Source of the DNA: Candidatus Latescibacterota bacterium
GTDB lineage: Bacteria > Latescibacterota > MWCZ01
Reading direction: 5' to 3'
Assembly (NCBI GenBank): GCA_022706085.1
Contig: JAKJDF010000004.1
Span: 204,403 to 268,402, forward strand
DNA: 64,000 nucleotides
The notes below the pieces were generated by a model that was given only the letters and a program-made list of their open reading frames with translations, did no database searches and was not told the DNA's origin. Both the position numbers and the translations under genes were made by a program. This document shows positions 45,512 to 54,454 of this stretch, piece after piece (the first letter of the stretch is position 1; each line of letters starts with the position of its first letter).

Positions 45512-46723
45512 ATGTGCTCGGCATCACCTCGACCAACCCGTCCGCTCGCCGCAACGGCAGGGTATTACGGGGCGTTCGTCGCAATGGGGTTGATGACTGC
45601 GGCGGTCGGGCCGACATTGCCCGGGCTCGCCGAACAAACAGGGAGCACCCTCCGCGCAATCAGCTACCTCTTCTCGGCGCGATCACTTGGGTATCTCGCC
45701 GGTTCGTTCTCCGCGGGGCATGCGTACGATCGGTATCCGGGACACCCGATACTGGCGGGTGCTGTCGTTTTCATGGCGTTGATGGCCCTCGCGGTTCCTT
45801 TTATGCCCGCAATTTGGTTTCTCGCCATCGCTATGGTCGGCCTTGGATTTGGTGAGGGCTTCCTGGACGTCGGCGGAAATGCGATGCTGGTGTGGCAACA
45901 CGGCGCCAAGGTCGGACCGTTCATGAATGGCCTGCACTTCTGTTTCGGGCTCGGCGCATTCGTCGCCCCAATCGTGATCGCGCAGGTAATCAGTATCACC
46001 GGAGGCATCCGCTGGGCATACTGGGTCTTGGGCGGAGTAGCGTGGCTTCCGGCAGTGTGGATTCTCAGCGTCCCGAGCCCCGTGATTTGCAAGCCCGCGG
46101 ACGCGAGCGTACCCGGAGAAAGGAACGATCGGCTTCTCGGCCTGATCGTACTTTTCTTCTTCCTGTACGTTGGGGCCGAAGCCGGTTTCGCAGGCTGGAT
46201 TTACACGTACGCGCTATCCCTGAAACTCGCCACCGCCACTGGTGCCGCATACCTTGCCTCGGCGTTCTGGGGCTCGTTCACCCTCGGCCGACTTCTGGCA
46301 ATCCCAATCAGCACGAAGTTTGCTCCGCGCACGATTCTCGTCACGGACCTCGCGGCCTCGATTTGCGGGGTCAGCGCGATACTAATCTGGCAGACATCAA
46401 CCACCGTGGTGTGGGCAGGTACGTTCGTGGTCGGATTGTCGTTAGCTTCCCTTTTCCCGACTACGGTGAATCTTGCTGAGCAACGAATGGTTTTGAATGG
46501 TCGGGTCACAAGCTGGTTTTTCATCGGGGCAAGCGCCGGGGGGATGTGCGTTCCGTGGTTGATCGGGCAGGTTTTCGAACAAAGGGGTGCTGTCATCACA
46601 ATGGTGATGATTCTGTGTGACCTTGCCCTGACGGCGAGCGTATTCTTGCTGATGATCCGCCAGATCACTTCAGCCACCGTCAGAAACACGCCGACCGCAA
46701 CGCACGTCAGTCCCGAGGTGTGA
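45512..46723 (+). CDS. MFS transporter, sugar-porter-like
   Basis: The 403-residue protein has about twelve membrane spans. The loop SLGYLAGSFSAGHAYDRYPGH lies after helix 2, and GLGFGEGFLDVGGNAMLVW plus NGLHFCFGLGAFVAPI resemble the FucP/MFSD4-like sugar branch. The ligand is unproven, although a GH95 gene occurs two genes later. The ATG at 45512 is chosen because it begins the first hydrophobic span. The photolyase GTG follows the stop after three bases. Confidence 0.82.
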   Translation: MCSASPRPTRPLAATAGYYGAFVAMGLMTAAVGPTLPGLAEQTGSTLRAISYLFSARSLGYLAGSFSAGHAYDRYPGHPILAGAVVFMALMALAVPFMPAIWFLAIAMVGLGFGEGFLDVGGNAMLVWQHGAKVGPFMNGLHFCFGLGAFVAPIVIAQVISITGGIRWAYWVLGGVAWLPAVWILSVPSPVICKPADASVPGERNDRLLGLIVLFFFLYVGAEAGFAGWIYTYALSLKLATATGAAYLASAFWGSFTLGRLLAIPISTKFAPRTILVTDLAASICGVSAILIWQTSTTVVWAGTFVVGLSLASLFPTTVNLAEQRMVLNGRVTSWFFIGASAGGMCVPWLIGQVFEQRGAVITMVMILCDLALTASVFLLMIRQITSATVRNTPTATHVSPEV

Positions 46724-46726
46724 GCC

Positions 46727-48142
46727 GTGCCTGGTGGCCTGGTCATGGTCTGGTTCCGGTCTGATTTGCGTCTCACTGACAACCCGGCCCTCCAATTCGC
46801 CGCATCCACCGGAAAACCGGTGTTGCCGGTTTTCGTGCGCAACACCGCACGGGACGTTCCCTGGGCACAGGGGCGGGCAAGCAAGTGGTGGTTACACGAG
46901 TCCCTTGTCTCACTGGACGCGTCGCTTCGGGAGAAGGGAGCACGGTTGATCCTTCGCGATGGGGATCCGGGTTTGGCTCTGACCGCCCTTGCGGTGGAAA
47001 CAGGGGCAGACACAATCGTCTGGAATTCCCCAAGGGAACCGGATGGACGGGAAACCGACGCCGAGTTGGAGCGCCAATTCCGTCGCGCGGGAATTTCGGT
47101 CAAGGTCTGGCCGTCAGCGTATCTTTTTTCGCCCGACGATATCCGGACACGAGAGGGCAAACCGTTCCTGGTATTCACCCCGTTCTGGAACGCGTGCCGT
47201 GCGGAGAAGCCACCACGAGAACCTTTACCCGCCCCGGCGCGGCTACCGTTTCCCGAAATCACGGTCCGTTCACCGTCGCTCGACGAACTTGGCCTGCTTC
47301 CCGCACCGGATCGCGCGGAAGGAATTCGTGCCATGTGGAAGCCGGGTGAACTGACTGCGCATAAAGTGCTGGACGAATTCTTGGCTACGCGCGCACATGC
47401 GTACAAAACGGACAGGGAATTCCCGGGCATTCACGGGACGTCTCGCCTCTCCGCGCACCTCCATTTCGGCGAAATCAGCCCGCACGCGCTGTGGCACCGC
47501 GCACGTGAGGCGAACGCGGTGCACTTCCTCCGCCAGCTCTGCTGGCGGGAATTCGCGTCTCACCTGCTCTTCCATTACCCGCACACCACCGATCATCCCC
47601 TCAAAACAGAGTACAACAGGTTCCCCTGGAATGAAGACACCGCGGCCCTGAGCGCCTGGAAAACCGGCAACACGGGATTTCCCTTTGTCGACGCGGGGAT
47701 GAGAGAGCTGTGGGCAACCGGCTGGCAGCACAATCGCATGCGAATGGTTACTGCATCGTTTCTCACCAAGGACCTTCTCCTGAACTGGACGCTCGGCGCC
47801 CGCTGGTTCTGGGATACCCTGGTGGATGCTGATCTCGCGAATAACACGCTCGGCTGGCAATGGGTGGCCGGGTGCGGTGCGGATGCTGCCCCGTATTACC
47901 GAGTCTTCAACCCGGTACTGCAGGGCGAAAAATTCGATCCGAAGGGCGAATACGTCCGCCGTTGGATACCAGAACTTGCAGGAGTATCGGACAGGTTCAT
48001 CCACAGGCCCTGGGAGGCACCGGCGGGAGAACTCCGGGCCGCAGGCGTGAAACTCGGTTCCACGTACCCCTCCCCCATTATTCACCACGAAGAAGCACGC
48101 AAGCGGGCTCTTGCGGCGTACGCATCGCTCCGACGCCTGTAG
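46727..48142 (+). CDS. phr: Deoxyribodipyrimidine photolyase
   Basis: The 471-residue flavoprotein uses blue light to split UV-induced pyrimidine dimers. Residues 1-130 form the antenna domain (MVWFRSDLRLTDNPAL). The C-terminal FAD domain has TSRLSAHLHFGEISP, WREFASHLLFHYP and FPFVDAGMRELWATGWQHNRMRM, followed by NTLGWQWVAGCG. This fits class I photolyases; a related cryptochrome is less likely. The start is GTG 46727 with GAGG eight bases upstream; ATG 46745 would remove only six residues. Confidence 0.95.
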   Translation: MPGGLVMVWFRSDLRLTDNPALQFAASTGKPVLPVFVRNTARDVPWAQGRASKWWLHESLVSLDASLREKGARLILRDGDPGLALTALAVETGADTIVWNSPREPDGRETDAELERQFRRAGISVKVWPSAYLFSPDDIRTREGKPFLVFTPFWNACRAEKPPREPLPAPARLPFPEITVRSPSLDELGLLPAPDRAEGIRAMWKPGELTAHKVLDEFLATRAHAYKTDREFPGIHGTSRLSAHLHFGEISPHALWHRAREANAVHFLRQLCWREFASHLLFHYPHTTDHPLKTEYNRFPWNEDTAALSAWKTGNTGFPFVDAGMRELWATGWQHNRMRMVTASFLTKDLLLNWTLGARWFWDTLVDADLANNTLGWQWVAGCGADAAPYYRVFNPVLQGEKFDPKGEYVRRWIPELAGVSDRFIHRPWEAPAGELRAAGVKLGSTYPSPIIHHEEARKRALAAYASLRRL

Positions 48143-48162
48143 ATTGCAGGAAAGGGATTCCG

Positions 48163-50532
48163 ATGGAAACATCCAGGCACTCGATCGTCTCTCGGCAACC
48201 CGCAATTCGCTGGCAGGATGCGTTTCCTTCGGGAAACGGCTGTATTGGAGCCCTCGTATACGGGTCAATCGCGGAAGAACGAATCCTCTTCAATCACGAA
48301 CACCTCTGGCTGCGGATTCGAAAACCGGAACTCCCCGATGTTTCAGTCCACCTTCCCGAATTGCGAAGGCTGTTGGAACAAGGACGATACCAGGATGCGC
48401 AGCTTTTCCTCAGCAAGCGACTCGAGGAAGCGGGATACCCGCACCGGCGCCCGGCACCGTACCATCCGGCCTTCGATCTCGCGCTTCGAATGCCAACTCG
48501 TGAGGCGTTCCGACGATACCGCCGATCCCTAGATTTTGAAACCGGCGAAGTCCGGGTGGAATGGGAAGATGGCTGCTGCACCTTCCAAAGAGACTTGTTC
48601 GTGTCCCGCGCAGACGACGTAGTCGTATTCAGGATTCGCGGTGAGAGGCAATTCTCCGGCAGCGTTGCGCTAGTGCCTCACGAGAGCACACCCTCTGCAC
48701 CGCCGTCAGTAACATTCCATTCTTCCGCCGATGACGGATGGTTGGCGTTTGTGGGAACCCACGCCGAAAAGGTCTTGTACCCCGAAGGGAACCAGTTCGG
48801 CGGCATAGCCCGGGTCGACATCTCGAACGGAACCGCCTCTGCTACAGAGAACGTCATCACATTCAACGACACCACAGAAGTGCTCTTTCGGGTTGCGCTT
48901 TTCGCCAACGCGATGGCGGAAACAGCCATCCCCGAAGCCAGATCACGAATTGCGGCGCTTCCTGAATCGTACGAAGTCCTGAAACAACGGCACGTAGAGC
49001 GCCATCGGCCCCTCTTTCTTCGGACCGATATTGCGCTTGACACCGTGGCGGATGAACGTTCCACAGAAGAACTGCTATTGGATGCCTACGACGGTACCGT
49101 CCCGGCGCGCCTCATCGAAACGATGTTCGATTTCGGCAGGTACCTGCTCATCAGCAGCTCACGGCCGGGTGGGCTTCCCGCAAACCTGCAAGGCATCTGG
49201 AACGGGGAATGGAATCCGCCGTGGCAATCCGATTTCCACAACGATGAGAACATCCAGATGAACTACTGGCAGGCATTGCCCGGGAACCTGCCTGAGACGC
49301 TTGAGCCTTTTTTCTCCTATTTCGAGTCGATGGTGCCCGACTACCGTGAGAACGCACGAAAAATCTACGGATGCCGGGGGATTCTGTTACCCATCTGCCA
49401 GACCACCGATGGGATGATCTACACGGATGTCTGGACCAACTGGACGGCAGGCGCGGGCTGGATAGCTCAGCATTTCTTTGACTACTGGCTGTACACCGGG
49501 GACAAGGAGTTCCTCCGAAACCGCGCGATTCCCTTCATGAGGGAAGTTGCTCTGTTCTATGAGGACTTCCTCTTCGAGGGTGCTGACGGCCGCCTCGTGT
49601 TTTCGCCCTCCCTGTCGCCGGAGAACATCCCCGACAGGCCCGGCGCATCGCACGCGCAGATCAATGCGACGATGGATGTTGCGGTCGCCCGGGAACTGTT
49701 GACAAACCTGTGTTCAGCGTGCGAATTGATGGGTGTGGAGCGTGAGGGAGTCAGGCGATGGCGGAGTATGTTGGAAAGACTTCCTGAATACGAGACCAAC
49801 CAGGACGGTGCGATTCGCGAGTGGATTCACCCCGACCTGCCCGACAACTACCACCACAGGCATCTCTCCCACATCTACCCGCTATTCCCGGGACTCGAGA
49901 TAACGAAGGAGACCGCCCCCGACCTTTTTGAGGCCTGTCGAATTGCCGTGGAAAACCGGCTGGTGATCGGGTTGTCGTCGCAGAGCGGGTGGTCGTATGC
50001 CCACATGGCAAACATCTATGCGCGCCTTGGCGACGGCAACCGGGCGCTTGATTGCCTTGAGAACCTGTGCCGATCGGTGGTGGGGCCGAACCTTTTCACG
50101 TACCACAACGACTGGCGACAACAGGGGCTTACGGTGGGGTGGTTTGGTTCGCAGCCGCCGTTCCAGATAGATGCCAACCTCGGCATCTCGGCAGCGGTTC
50201 TCGAGATGCTGGTGTTCTCCGCGCCCGGGATGATCAAGGTCCTGCCGGCGTTGCCGGACTCATGGCGGTCTGGCAGCGCTTCCCGGATTGCGTGCCGCGG
50301 CGGAGGGCTGGTTTCCATCCAGTGGGACCTGGATGCCCGTGTGGTGGATGTTTTCTTCCTTAGCAGAACTGACCGCCCGACGGTTTTCCAGTTCCCGTTC
50401 CCGATGGCAGGTCTCGAGGTGTCCGGAGCATCGCAGGTATCGGAATCACCACTCGGTGAGCGTTACCGGGAGGTGAAACCCGTGGCCGGCGCAGAGGTGC
50501 GCATGAGAGCAGTTGCGGCTCCGGGAGTTTGA
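48163..50532 (+). CDS. Glycoside hydrolase family 95 protein
   Basis: This 789-residue protein resembles GH95 1,2-alpha-L-fucosidases or alpha-L-galactosidases. An N-terminal beta domain includes WQDAFPSGNGCIGALVYG. The alpha/alpha catalytic domain has PANLQGIWNGEWNPPWQSDFH, ENIQMNYW, FSPSLSPENIP and LSSQSGWSYAHMANIYARL; the Asn and acidic residues fit the GH95 active site. A beta domain closes the protein. No signal peptide is visible. AGGAAAGGG precedes the ATG. It follows photolyase by 20 bases. Confidence 0.9.
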   Translation: METSRHSIVSRQPAIRWQDAFPSGNGCIGALVYGSIAEERILFNHEHLWLRIRKPELPDVSVHLPELRRLLEQGRYQDAQLFLSKRLEEAGYPHRRPAPYHPAFDLALRMPTREAFRRYRRSLDFETGEVRVEWEDGCCTFQRDLFVSRADDVVVFRIRGERQFSGSVALVPHESTPSAPPSVTFHSSADDGWLAFVGTHAEKVLYPEGNQFGGIARVDISNGTASATENVITFNDTTEVLFRVALFANAMAETAIPEARSRIAALPESYEVLKQRHVERHRPLFLRTDIALDTVADERSTEELLLDAYDGTVPARLIETMFDFGRYLLISSSRPGGLPANLQGIWNGEWNPPWQSDFHNDENIQMNYWQALPGNLPETLEPFFSYFESMVPDYRENARKIYGCRGILLPICQTTDGMIYTDVWTNWTAGAGWIAQHFFDYWLYTGDKEFLRNRAIPFMREVALFYEDFLFEGADGRLVFSPSLSPENIPDRPGASHAQINATMDVAVARELLTNLCSACELMGVEREGVRRWRSMLERLPEYETNQDGAIREWIHPDLPDNYHHRHLSHIYPLFPGLEITKETAPDLFEACRIAVENRLVIGLSSQSGWSYAHMANIYARLGDGNRALDCLENLCRSVVGPNLFTYHNDWRQQGLTVGWFGSQPPFQIDANLGISAAVLEMLVFSAPGMIKVLPALPDSWRSGSASRIACRGGGLVSIQWDLDARVVDVFFLSRTDRPTVFQFPFPMAGLEVSGASQVSESPLGERYREVKPVAGAEVRMRAVAAPGV

Positions 50533-50576
50533 AAGACGCGATCACTTGGGCGCGCCTATCCCGTCAGCGGACGGAA

Positions 50577-51872
50577 TCACAGCCACGCGGCATCGCTGCT
50601 GGCCTCGATTCGCTTTGCGAGGTTCTCACGCGTATCGGAGTGGTTGTCGATCCCGTATTCACGATTCTGTTCGGTCACGGGATTCGCTGCGATGATCGCA
50701 GAATCGTTCACATACTGGCGCAGCATTTCTTCAGAGCCGAACGCGGCGATCGCTTCGGAAACTCCCGGCAGGAACGCGCCGGTATCGCTCTGATAAAGGC
50801 ACGTCCCGTCGGCCCCTGCTTCCATGCTTTTCAGGACACGCCGCGCCAGCACCAGCGGGTTGATGCCGAACGGGTTGATCTTTCCTCCCCAGCCACCCCT
50901 CTGCACGGGCAGGCAATTGCTGCTGCCGAAAACTGGAATACCCTGTCTTTTCCCAAGCTCGATGTAGGGTTTGTCGTCCCAGTCAGTGTAGCCGGGCAAC
51001 CAGTGTAGTTCGCTCAGGGAAAGTTCGTCCACCAGACCCTCTTCGAACCACGTGAGGACGTCAAAGCCGGCGATCATGTTCGCTTCGAAGCCGTCGTTTG
51101 GGATGCGAACCTGGACTGGTACGCGCTTGCCCCATTTCTGCCGGAACGGATCGAGCGCTGTCTTGAGTTCCTTCAGGAGGTCGGTGACATAACCCGCGCG
51201 GAAGCGGCACCAATCGAGCACTTCCGCCTTTGCGAACGAATCCAGGGACCTCGCGTCTTTGCCGGTCAGTTCGCGGTAGCGGTTCACCAGCGCCGGGTGG
51301 TAGCGAAGAGCCGGCGGCTGGCGCACGAAGTCGAGCATCAGGCCGTCCACACCGATCTCCGCCGCTTCTTTGAGAATGGCGATTCGTTCGCGCCGGTACT
51401 CGGGGATCGCATAACACATGCGCGAGGTATCCAGCCACCCGTCCTTTCCGATTTCGTGCCATTCTGGATGAAGAAGCGAGAAGCGCGACTTGCCCGGACT
51501 GCCGGGGTGATAGTGGCGGTTCATGCAAAGTCTGCCGTAGATGGTGCAGCCCTTTTCCTTGCCGTACATCAACGCTACCCGAAGCTGGCACCGGTCGTGA
51601 CATGCCTGCATATCAGCCTTGTACTGGGCGCTCGCCTGGGGGTAGAACTCGTCGTAATGCCTGCCGACACCATAGCAGGTTGCGTCCGGCAGATCGCTGT
51701 GGTACTGGAGAACGCTCCGCCCGAGATCCCACGCGATGTGGTTGATGCCCATCGCGAGGTGAGCGTCAATGCAATCCTCCGCGTCGTGCCCCGTTGTCCA
51801 TCGTTCCGGCCGATGGAGAATCCAGCAACTCAACTCCGCTACACCCCAGACGGTCCAATTTCTCTGCTCCAT
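50577..51872 (-). CDS. TIM-barrel glycosidase-like protein of unknown substrate
   Basis: The 431-residue protein seems to be a TIM barrel related to GHL10-type glycosidases. Visible strands include MGINHIAWDLGRSVLQYH, LRVALMYGKEKG, IGVDGLMLDFVRQPP and VPVFGSSNCLPVQRGGWGG. Acidic residues after these strands could catalyse hydrolysis, but no confident acid/base pair can be assigned. No signal peptide is present. GGAGAACAACC immediately precedes ATG 51872. It converges with GH95, suggesting possible carbohydrate-related context but not a shared operon. Confidence 0.6.
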   Translation of the reverse strand: MEQRNWTVWGVAELSCWILHRPERWTTGHDAEDCIDAHLAMGINHIAWDLGRSVLQYHSDLPDATCYGVGRHYDEFYPQASAQYKADMQACHDRCQLRVALMYGKEKGCTIYGRLCMNRHYHPGSPGKSRFSLLHPEWHEIGKDGWLDTSRMCYAIPEYRRERIAILKEAAEIGVDGLMLDFVRQPPALRYHPALVNRYRELTGKDARSLDSFAKAEVLDWCRFRAGYVTDLLKELKTALDPFRQKWGKRVPVQVRIPNDGFEANMIAGFDVLTWFEEGLVDELSLSELHWLPGYTDWDDKPYIELGKRQGIPVFGSSNCLPVQRGGWGGKINPFGINPLVLARRVLKSMEAGADGTCLYQSDTGAFLPGVSEAIAAFGSEEMLRQYVNDSAIIAANPVTEQNREYGIDNHSDTRENLAKRIEASSDAAWL

Positions 51873-51956
51873 GGTTGTTCTCCGTGAATCTCGCGAGACC
51901 CGCCGGTACCAGGGACGGTTTTCGGCAACCCGCGGGATTTTTGAGGCGAATGATGC

Positions 51957-51984
51957 AAAAAGGGCCCGTTTTTCGACGGGCCCC
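51957..51984 (-). terminator. Terminator of tRNA-Leu
   Basis: On the minus strand GGGCCCGT and ACGGGCCC form a perfect eight-bp stem around seven bases, followed by TTTTT. It lies immediately after the tRNA 3' end. Confidence 0.85.
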
Positions 51985-51994
51985 GTAAAGAAAA

Positions 51995-52078
51995 TGCCGA
52001 AGGTGGGAATCGAACCCACACGTCCTCGCGGACACCGGATTTTGAGTCCGGCGCGTCTACCAATTCCACCACTTCGGC
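51995..52078 (-). tRNA. tRNA-Leu, anticodon CAA
   Basis: The 84-base minus-strand sequence folds as a class II tRNA. The acceptor GCCGAAG pairs with CTTCGGC, followed by discriminator A. The anticodon stem CCGGA/TCCGG encloses CTCAAAA, placing anticodon CAA for UUG. The long variable arm and GGTTCGA T-loop fit leucine. The 3' CCA is not encoded and must be added enzymatically. It has its own promoter-like sequence and intrinsic terminator. Confidence 0.97.
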
Positions 52079-52148
52079 GTCTGGACGATCACAGCCTCCC
52101 CCGACTCTCCGGTTCCCACGGAAAGGATGCCGGGATGGCGAATAATTG

Positions 52149-52178
52149 AAGGTAGTCACACGTCCTTTCGACGGTCAA
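52149..52178 (-). promoter_or_regulatory. Candidate promoter of tRNA-Leu
   Basis: On the minus strand TTGACC is followed after 18 bases by TACCTT. Transcription would begin near 52141, giving about 63 leader bases before the tRNA. The -35 matches the trp and BMC promoter candidates closely. Confidence 0.55.
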
Positions 52179-52213
52179 CCGTCTCGGAATTGCCACCTCG
52201 CAGCACGGACAGA

Positions 52214-52840
52214 TCAGAACTGTGTCTCACGCGGTACGGAATCTCGCAGCGCGAGGGGTTTGTCCAGTATTTCCGCCATAACGACTGCTCGCTTGAGTTC
52301 TCCGCGGCTTATTCTAGGACGTTTTGCACGGTGGACAGGAGCGGATGGTGCAGCATCAGCAACGACACGCCGCGAGTAACTCTCTCCTTCGTGCGGGTCT
52401 TCATCGACTGCGAACACCTTCTGAACTGTCCGTGGTCCAGTCTCTCGTTTCCAGTCTTCCGGCACAAACACCGGCTCCGGACGCGGTACTGAGACGGTTT
52501 TCCCCGCACGTTCGTCCAGCTCCCGCTGCATCTCCCTGAACAGGGGGCGTGCCGGGACCACTGGCTGCGGCTCTGGGTGCTCCTTCTCGGCGTCCTCTTC
52601 ACCCGTGGCTGCTGTGGGGACCGGTTGCGGCCGAGGGGGTGATTCCGGTGGCGCGGGTTTCCAGAGAGGGCCAAAAGGCCCCGGAGCCACTGGAGGCGGA
52701 CCAGCCGCGGGAGAAGGTTTCGGGGGCTTGCCCGCCTGTTCCCGCGCGCGCCGTTCAGCCTCCCGCTTCTCTTTTCGTCTGCTGAGAAGCGTGGACGCGA
52801 TGCTGATGATGATAAAGATGATCAGCCACGAGAAATCCAC
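52214..52840 (-). CDS. Membrane-anchored proline-rich protein of unknown function
   Basis: This 208-residue protein has one N-terminal membrane helix (WLIIFIIISIASTLL), followed by charged SRRKEKREAERR and about 65 residues rich in Pro, Lys and Glu. The tail contains RISRGELKRAVVMAEILDKPLALR, a compact helical motif. I know no function. Its start is two bases after the FloA stop, so it belongs to the NfeD-FloA operon. The disordered linker and tail could contact the membrane microdomain machinery. Confidence 0.65.
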   Translation of the reverse strand: MDFSWLIIFIIISIASTLLSRRKEKREAERRAREQAGKPPKPSPAAGPPPVAPGPFGPLWKPAPPESPPRPQPVPTAATGEEDAEKEHPEPQPVVPARPLFREMQRELDERAGKTVSVPRPEPVFVPEDWKRETGPRTVQKVFAVDEDPHEGESYSRRVVADAAPSAPVHRAKRPRISRGELKRAVVMAEILDKPLALRDSVPRETQF

Positions 52841-52842
52841 CC

Positions 52843-53868
52843 TCAGCTCCTTGCTGGCGGGTTATCCCCGGCTTGCGGGGAGACGCCTTCGCGTGCAATC
52901 GCGGATCTCATTTCGGTGTCCGACAGAATGTTTTTCATTCTGTAATAGTCCATGACGCCGATATGTCCCTTGCTGAACGCTTCCGCCATCGCCAGAGGAA
53001 TCTGGGCTTCGGCTTCCACCAGCTTCGCCTGCATTTCCTGCGTTCTCGCTTTCATTTCCTGTTCCAGCGCAACCGCCATCACCCGGCGTTCCTCGGCTTT
53101 TGCCTGCGCAATCCGCTTGTCGGCTTCTGCCTGATCGCTCTGCAATTTTGCGCCGATGTTGTCTCCCACATCCACGTCTGCGATGTCGATGGAAAGAATT
53201 TCAAATGCCGTTCCGGAATCCAGCCCCTTCTCCATCACCTTTTTGGAAATCACATCCGGGTTTTCCAGCACCTGCTTGTGGCTGGATGCCGAACCGATTG
53301 CACTCACGATTCCTTCTCCAACACGGGCAATAATCGTTTCTTCTCCCGCGCCGCCAACGAGCCGGTCGAGGTTGGTGCGCACCGTGACACGGGCCTTTGC
53401 TTTGAGCTGAATGCCGTCCATCGCCACGGCATCGATCGTGGATCTGCCGCGGGAGGGATCAGGGCAATCGATGACCTTCGGTGTAATACTCATTTTGACT
53501 GCTTCAAGCACATTCCTGCCCGCAAGATCGATTGCGGCAGCGCGTGCAAATGGAAGCTCGATGCCGGCTTTATTCGCCGAAATCAGTGCGGCCACCACAA
53601 GTTGGACATTCCCTCGCGCCAGGTAATGCGCTTCCAGTTCGTCAATCTGGAGATTGAGCCCGGCTTTCGTGGAAGTGATAAGCGAAAGGACAATTCGCGC
53701 GGGCGGCACATTACGCAGACGCATGCCAATGAGCGTGGAAATCTTGACCGGAACATTCGCAAACTGCGCTTCGATCCACAGCCGAACAGGAATGAAATAC
53801 GTGAACAGGATGAGGAAAACGATTACTGCGAACACGCCGACCGCCACAAGGAGCGTTTGATCGTACAT
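52843..53868 (-). CDS. floA: Flotillin-like protein FloA
   Basis: The 341-residue protein resembles bacterial FloA, which organises functional membrane microdomains. It has an N-terminal membrane segment ([14 protein letters not shown]), an SPFH/band-7 domain including [29 protein letters not shown], and a long coiled-coil from about 230 to 310 containing [21 protein letters not shown] lies before ATG 53868. The preceding short NfeD and full NfeD protein are on the same strand, the usual FloA context. Confidence 0.92.
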   Translation of the reverse strand: MYDQTLLVAVGVFAVIVFLILFTYFIPVRLWIEAQFANVPVKISTLIGMRLRNVPPARIVLSLITSTKAGLNLQIDELEAHYLARGNVQLVVAALISANKAGIELPFARAAAIDLAGRNVLEAVKMSITPKVIDCPDPSRGRSTIDAVAMDGIQLKAKARVTVRTNLDRLVGGAGEETIIARVGEGIVSAIGSASSHKQVLENPDVISKKVMEKGLDSGTAFEILSIDIADVDVGDNIGAKLQSDQAEADKRIAQAKAEERRVMAVALEQEMKARTQEMQAKLVEAEAQIPLAMAEAFSKGHIGVMDYYRMKNILSDTEMRSAIAREGVSPQAGDNPPARS

Positions 53869-53941
53869 TGCAATCCCTTTCTGGTCTACGCGGCGGTGAC
53901 CTCGCGCCGCTGGCATCTTTCGAAACCGTTACGGGAAGAAC

Positions 53942-54421
53942 TCACAGGGCTTTCACCTTAATGTGGTTCCCTTCTATCTGAACAACCTCCACTGCTTGTC
54001 CCGCCTCGGCGATAGGGCCTAGGACTGTAACGTCGTATCTCCTGTCACCGATCTGCACGATTCCCGCCGGCCGTAATTTCGTTACGGCGACTCCCCGCGC
54101 ACCGACCTGCGGCAGTATTTCGTGCGCTCTGGTTTCATCCCACACCTTGCCGGGAGAAACGGACGGATTTCGGAGTTGCCTCATGCCACCGGTGCGCGCG
54201 GTGCGGGAGATCATCAGTACGGATCCCAACAATGTCACGCAGAAAACCACCACGGCCTGCCACGTTCCGAGATGGAGATTCGCGTACCATACTGCCCCCA
54301 GAATTGCGGCAATTGCGGCGATTCCCGTGATCCCAAACCCCGGAATCACGAACAACTCAAGCATGAGTAACACGAAGCCCAGAAGAGCAAGAGCTATCAC
54401 GAATGCCCACGTAATAACCAT
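53942..54421 (-). CDS. Short NfeD-family membrane protein
   Basis: This 159-residue protein has an N-terminal pair or triplet of membrane helices (FVIALALLGFVLLMLELFVIPG, IAAIAAILGAVWY) and a C-terminal NfeD OB-fold, residues about 100-158. VAVTKLRPAGIVQIGDRRYDV is the family core. It lacks the protease domain of the larger upstream NfeD. Such short NfeD proteins often work with flotillins. It is 73 bases before floA and 33 bases after the large NfeD. Confidence 0.88.
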   Translation of the reverse strand: MVITWAFVIALALLGFVLLMLELFVIPGFGITGIAAIAAILGAVWYANLHLGTWQAVVVFCVTLLGSVLMISRTARTGGMRQLRNPSVSPGKVWDETRAHEILPQVGARGVAVTKLRPAGIVQIGDRRYDVTVLGPIAEAGQAVEVVQIEGNHIKVKAL

Positions 54422-54454
54422 TTCCGCGCCTTCTACCCCCCGCGAGGCTGACAG

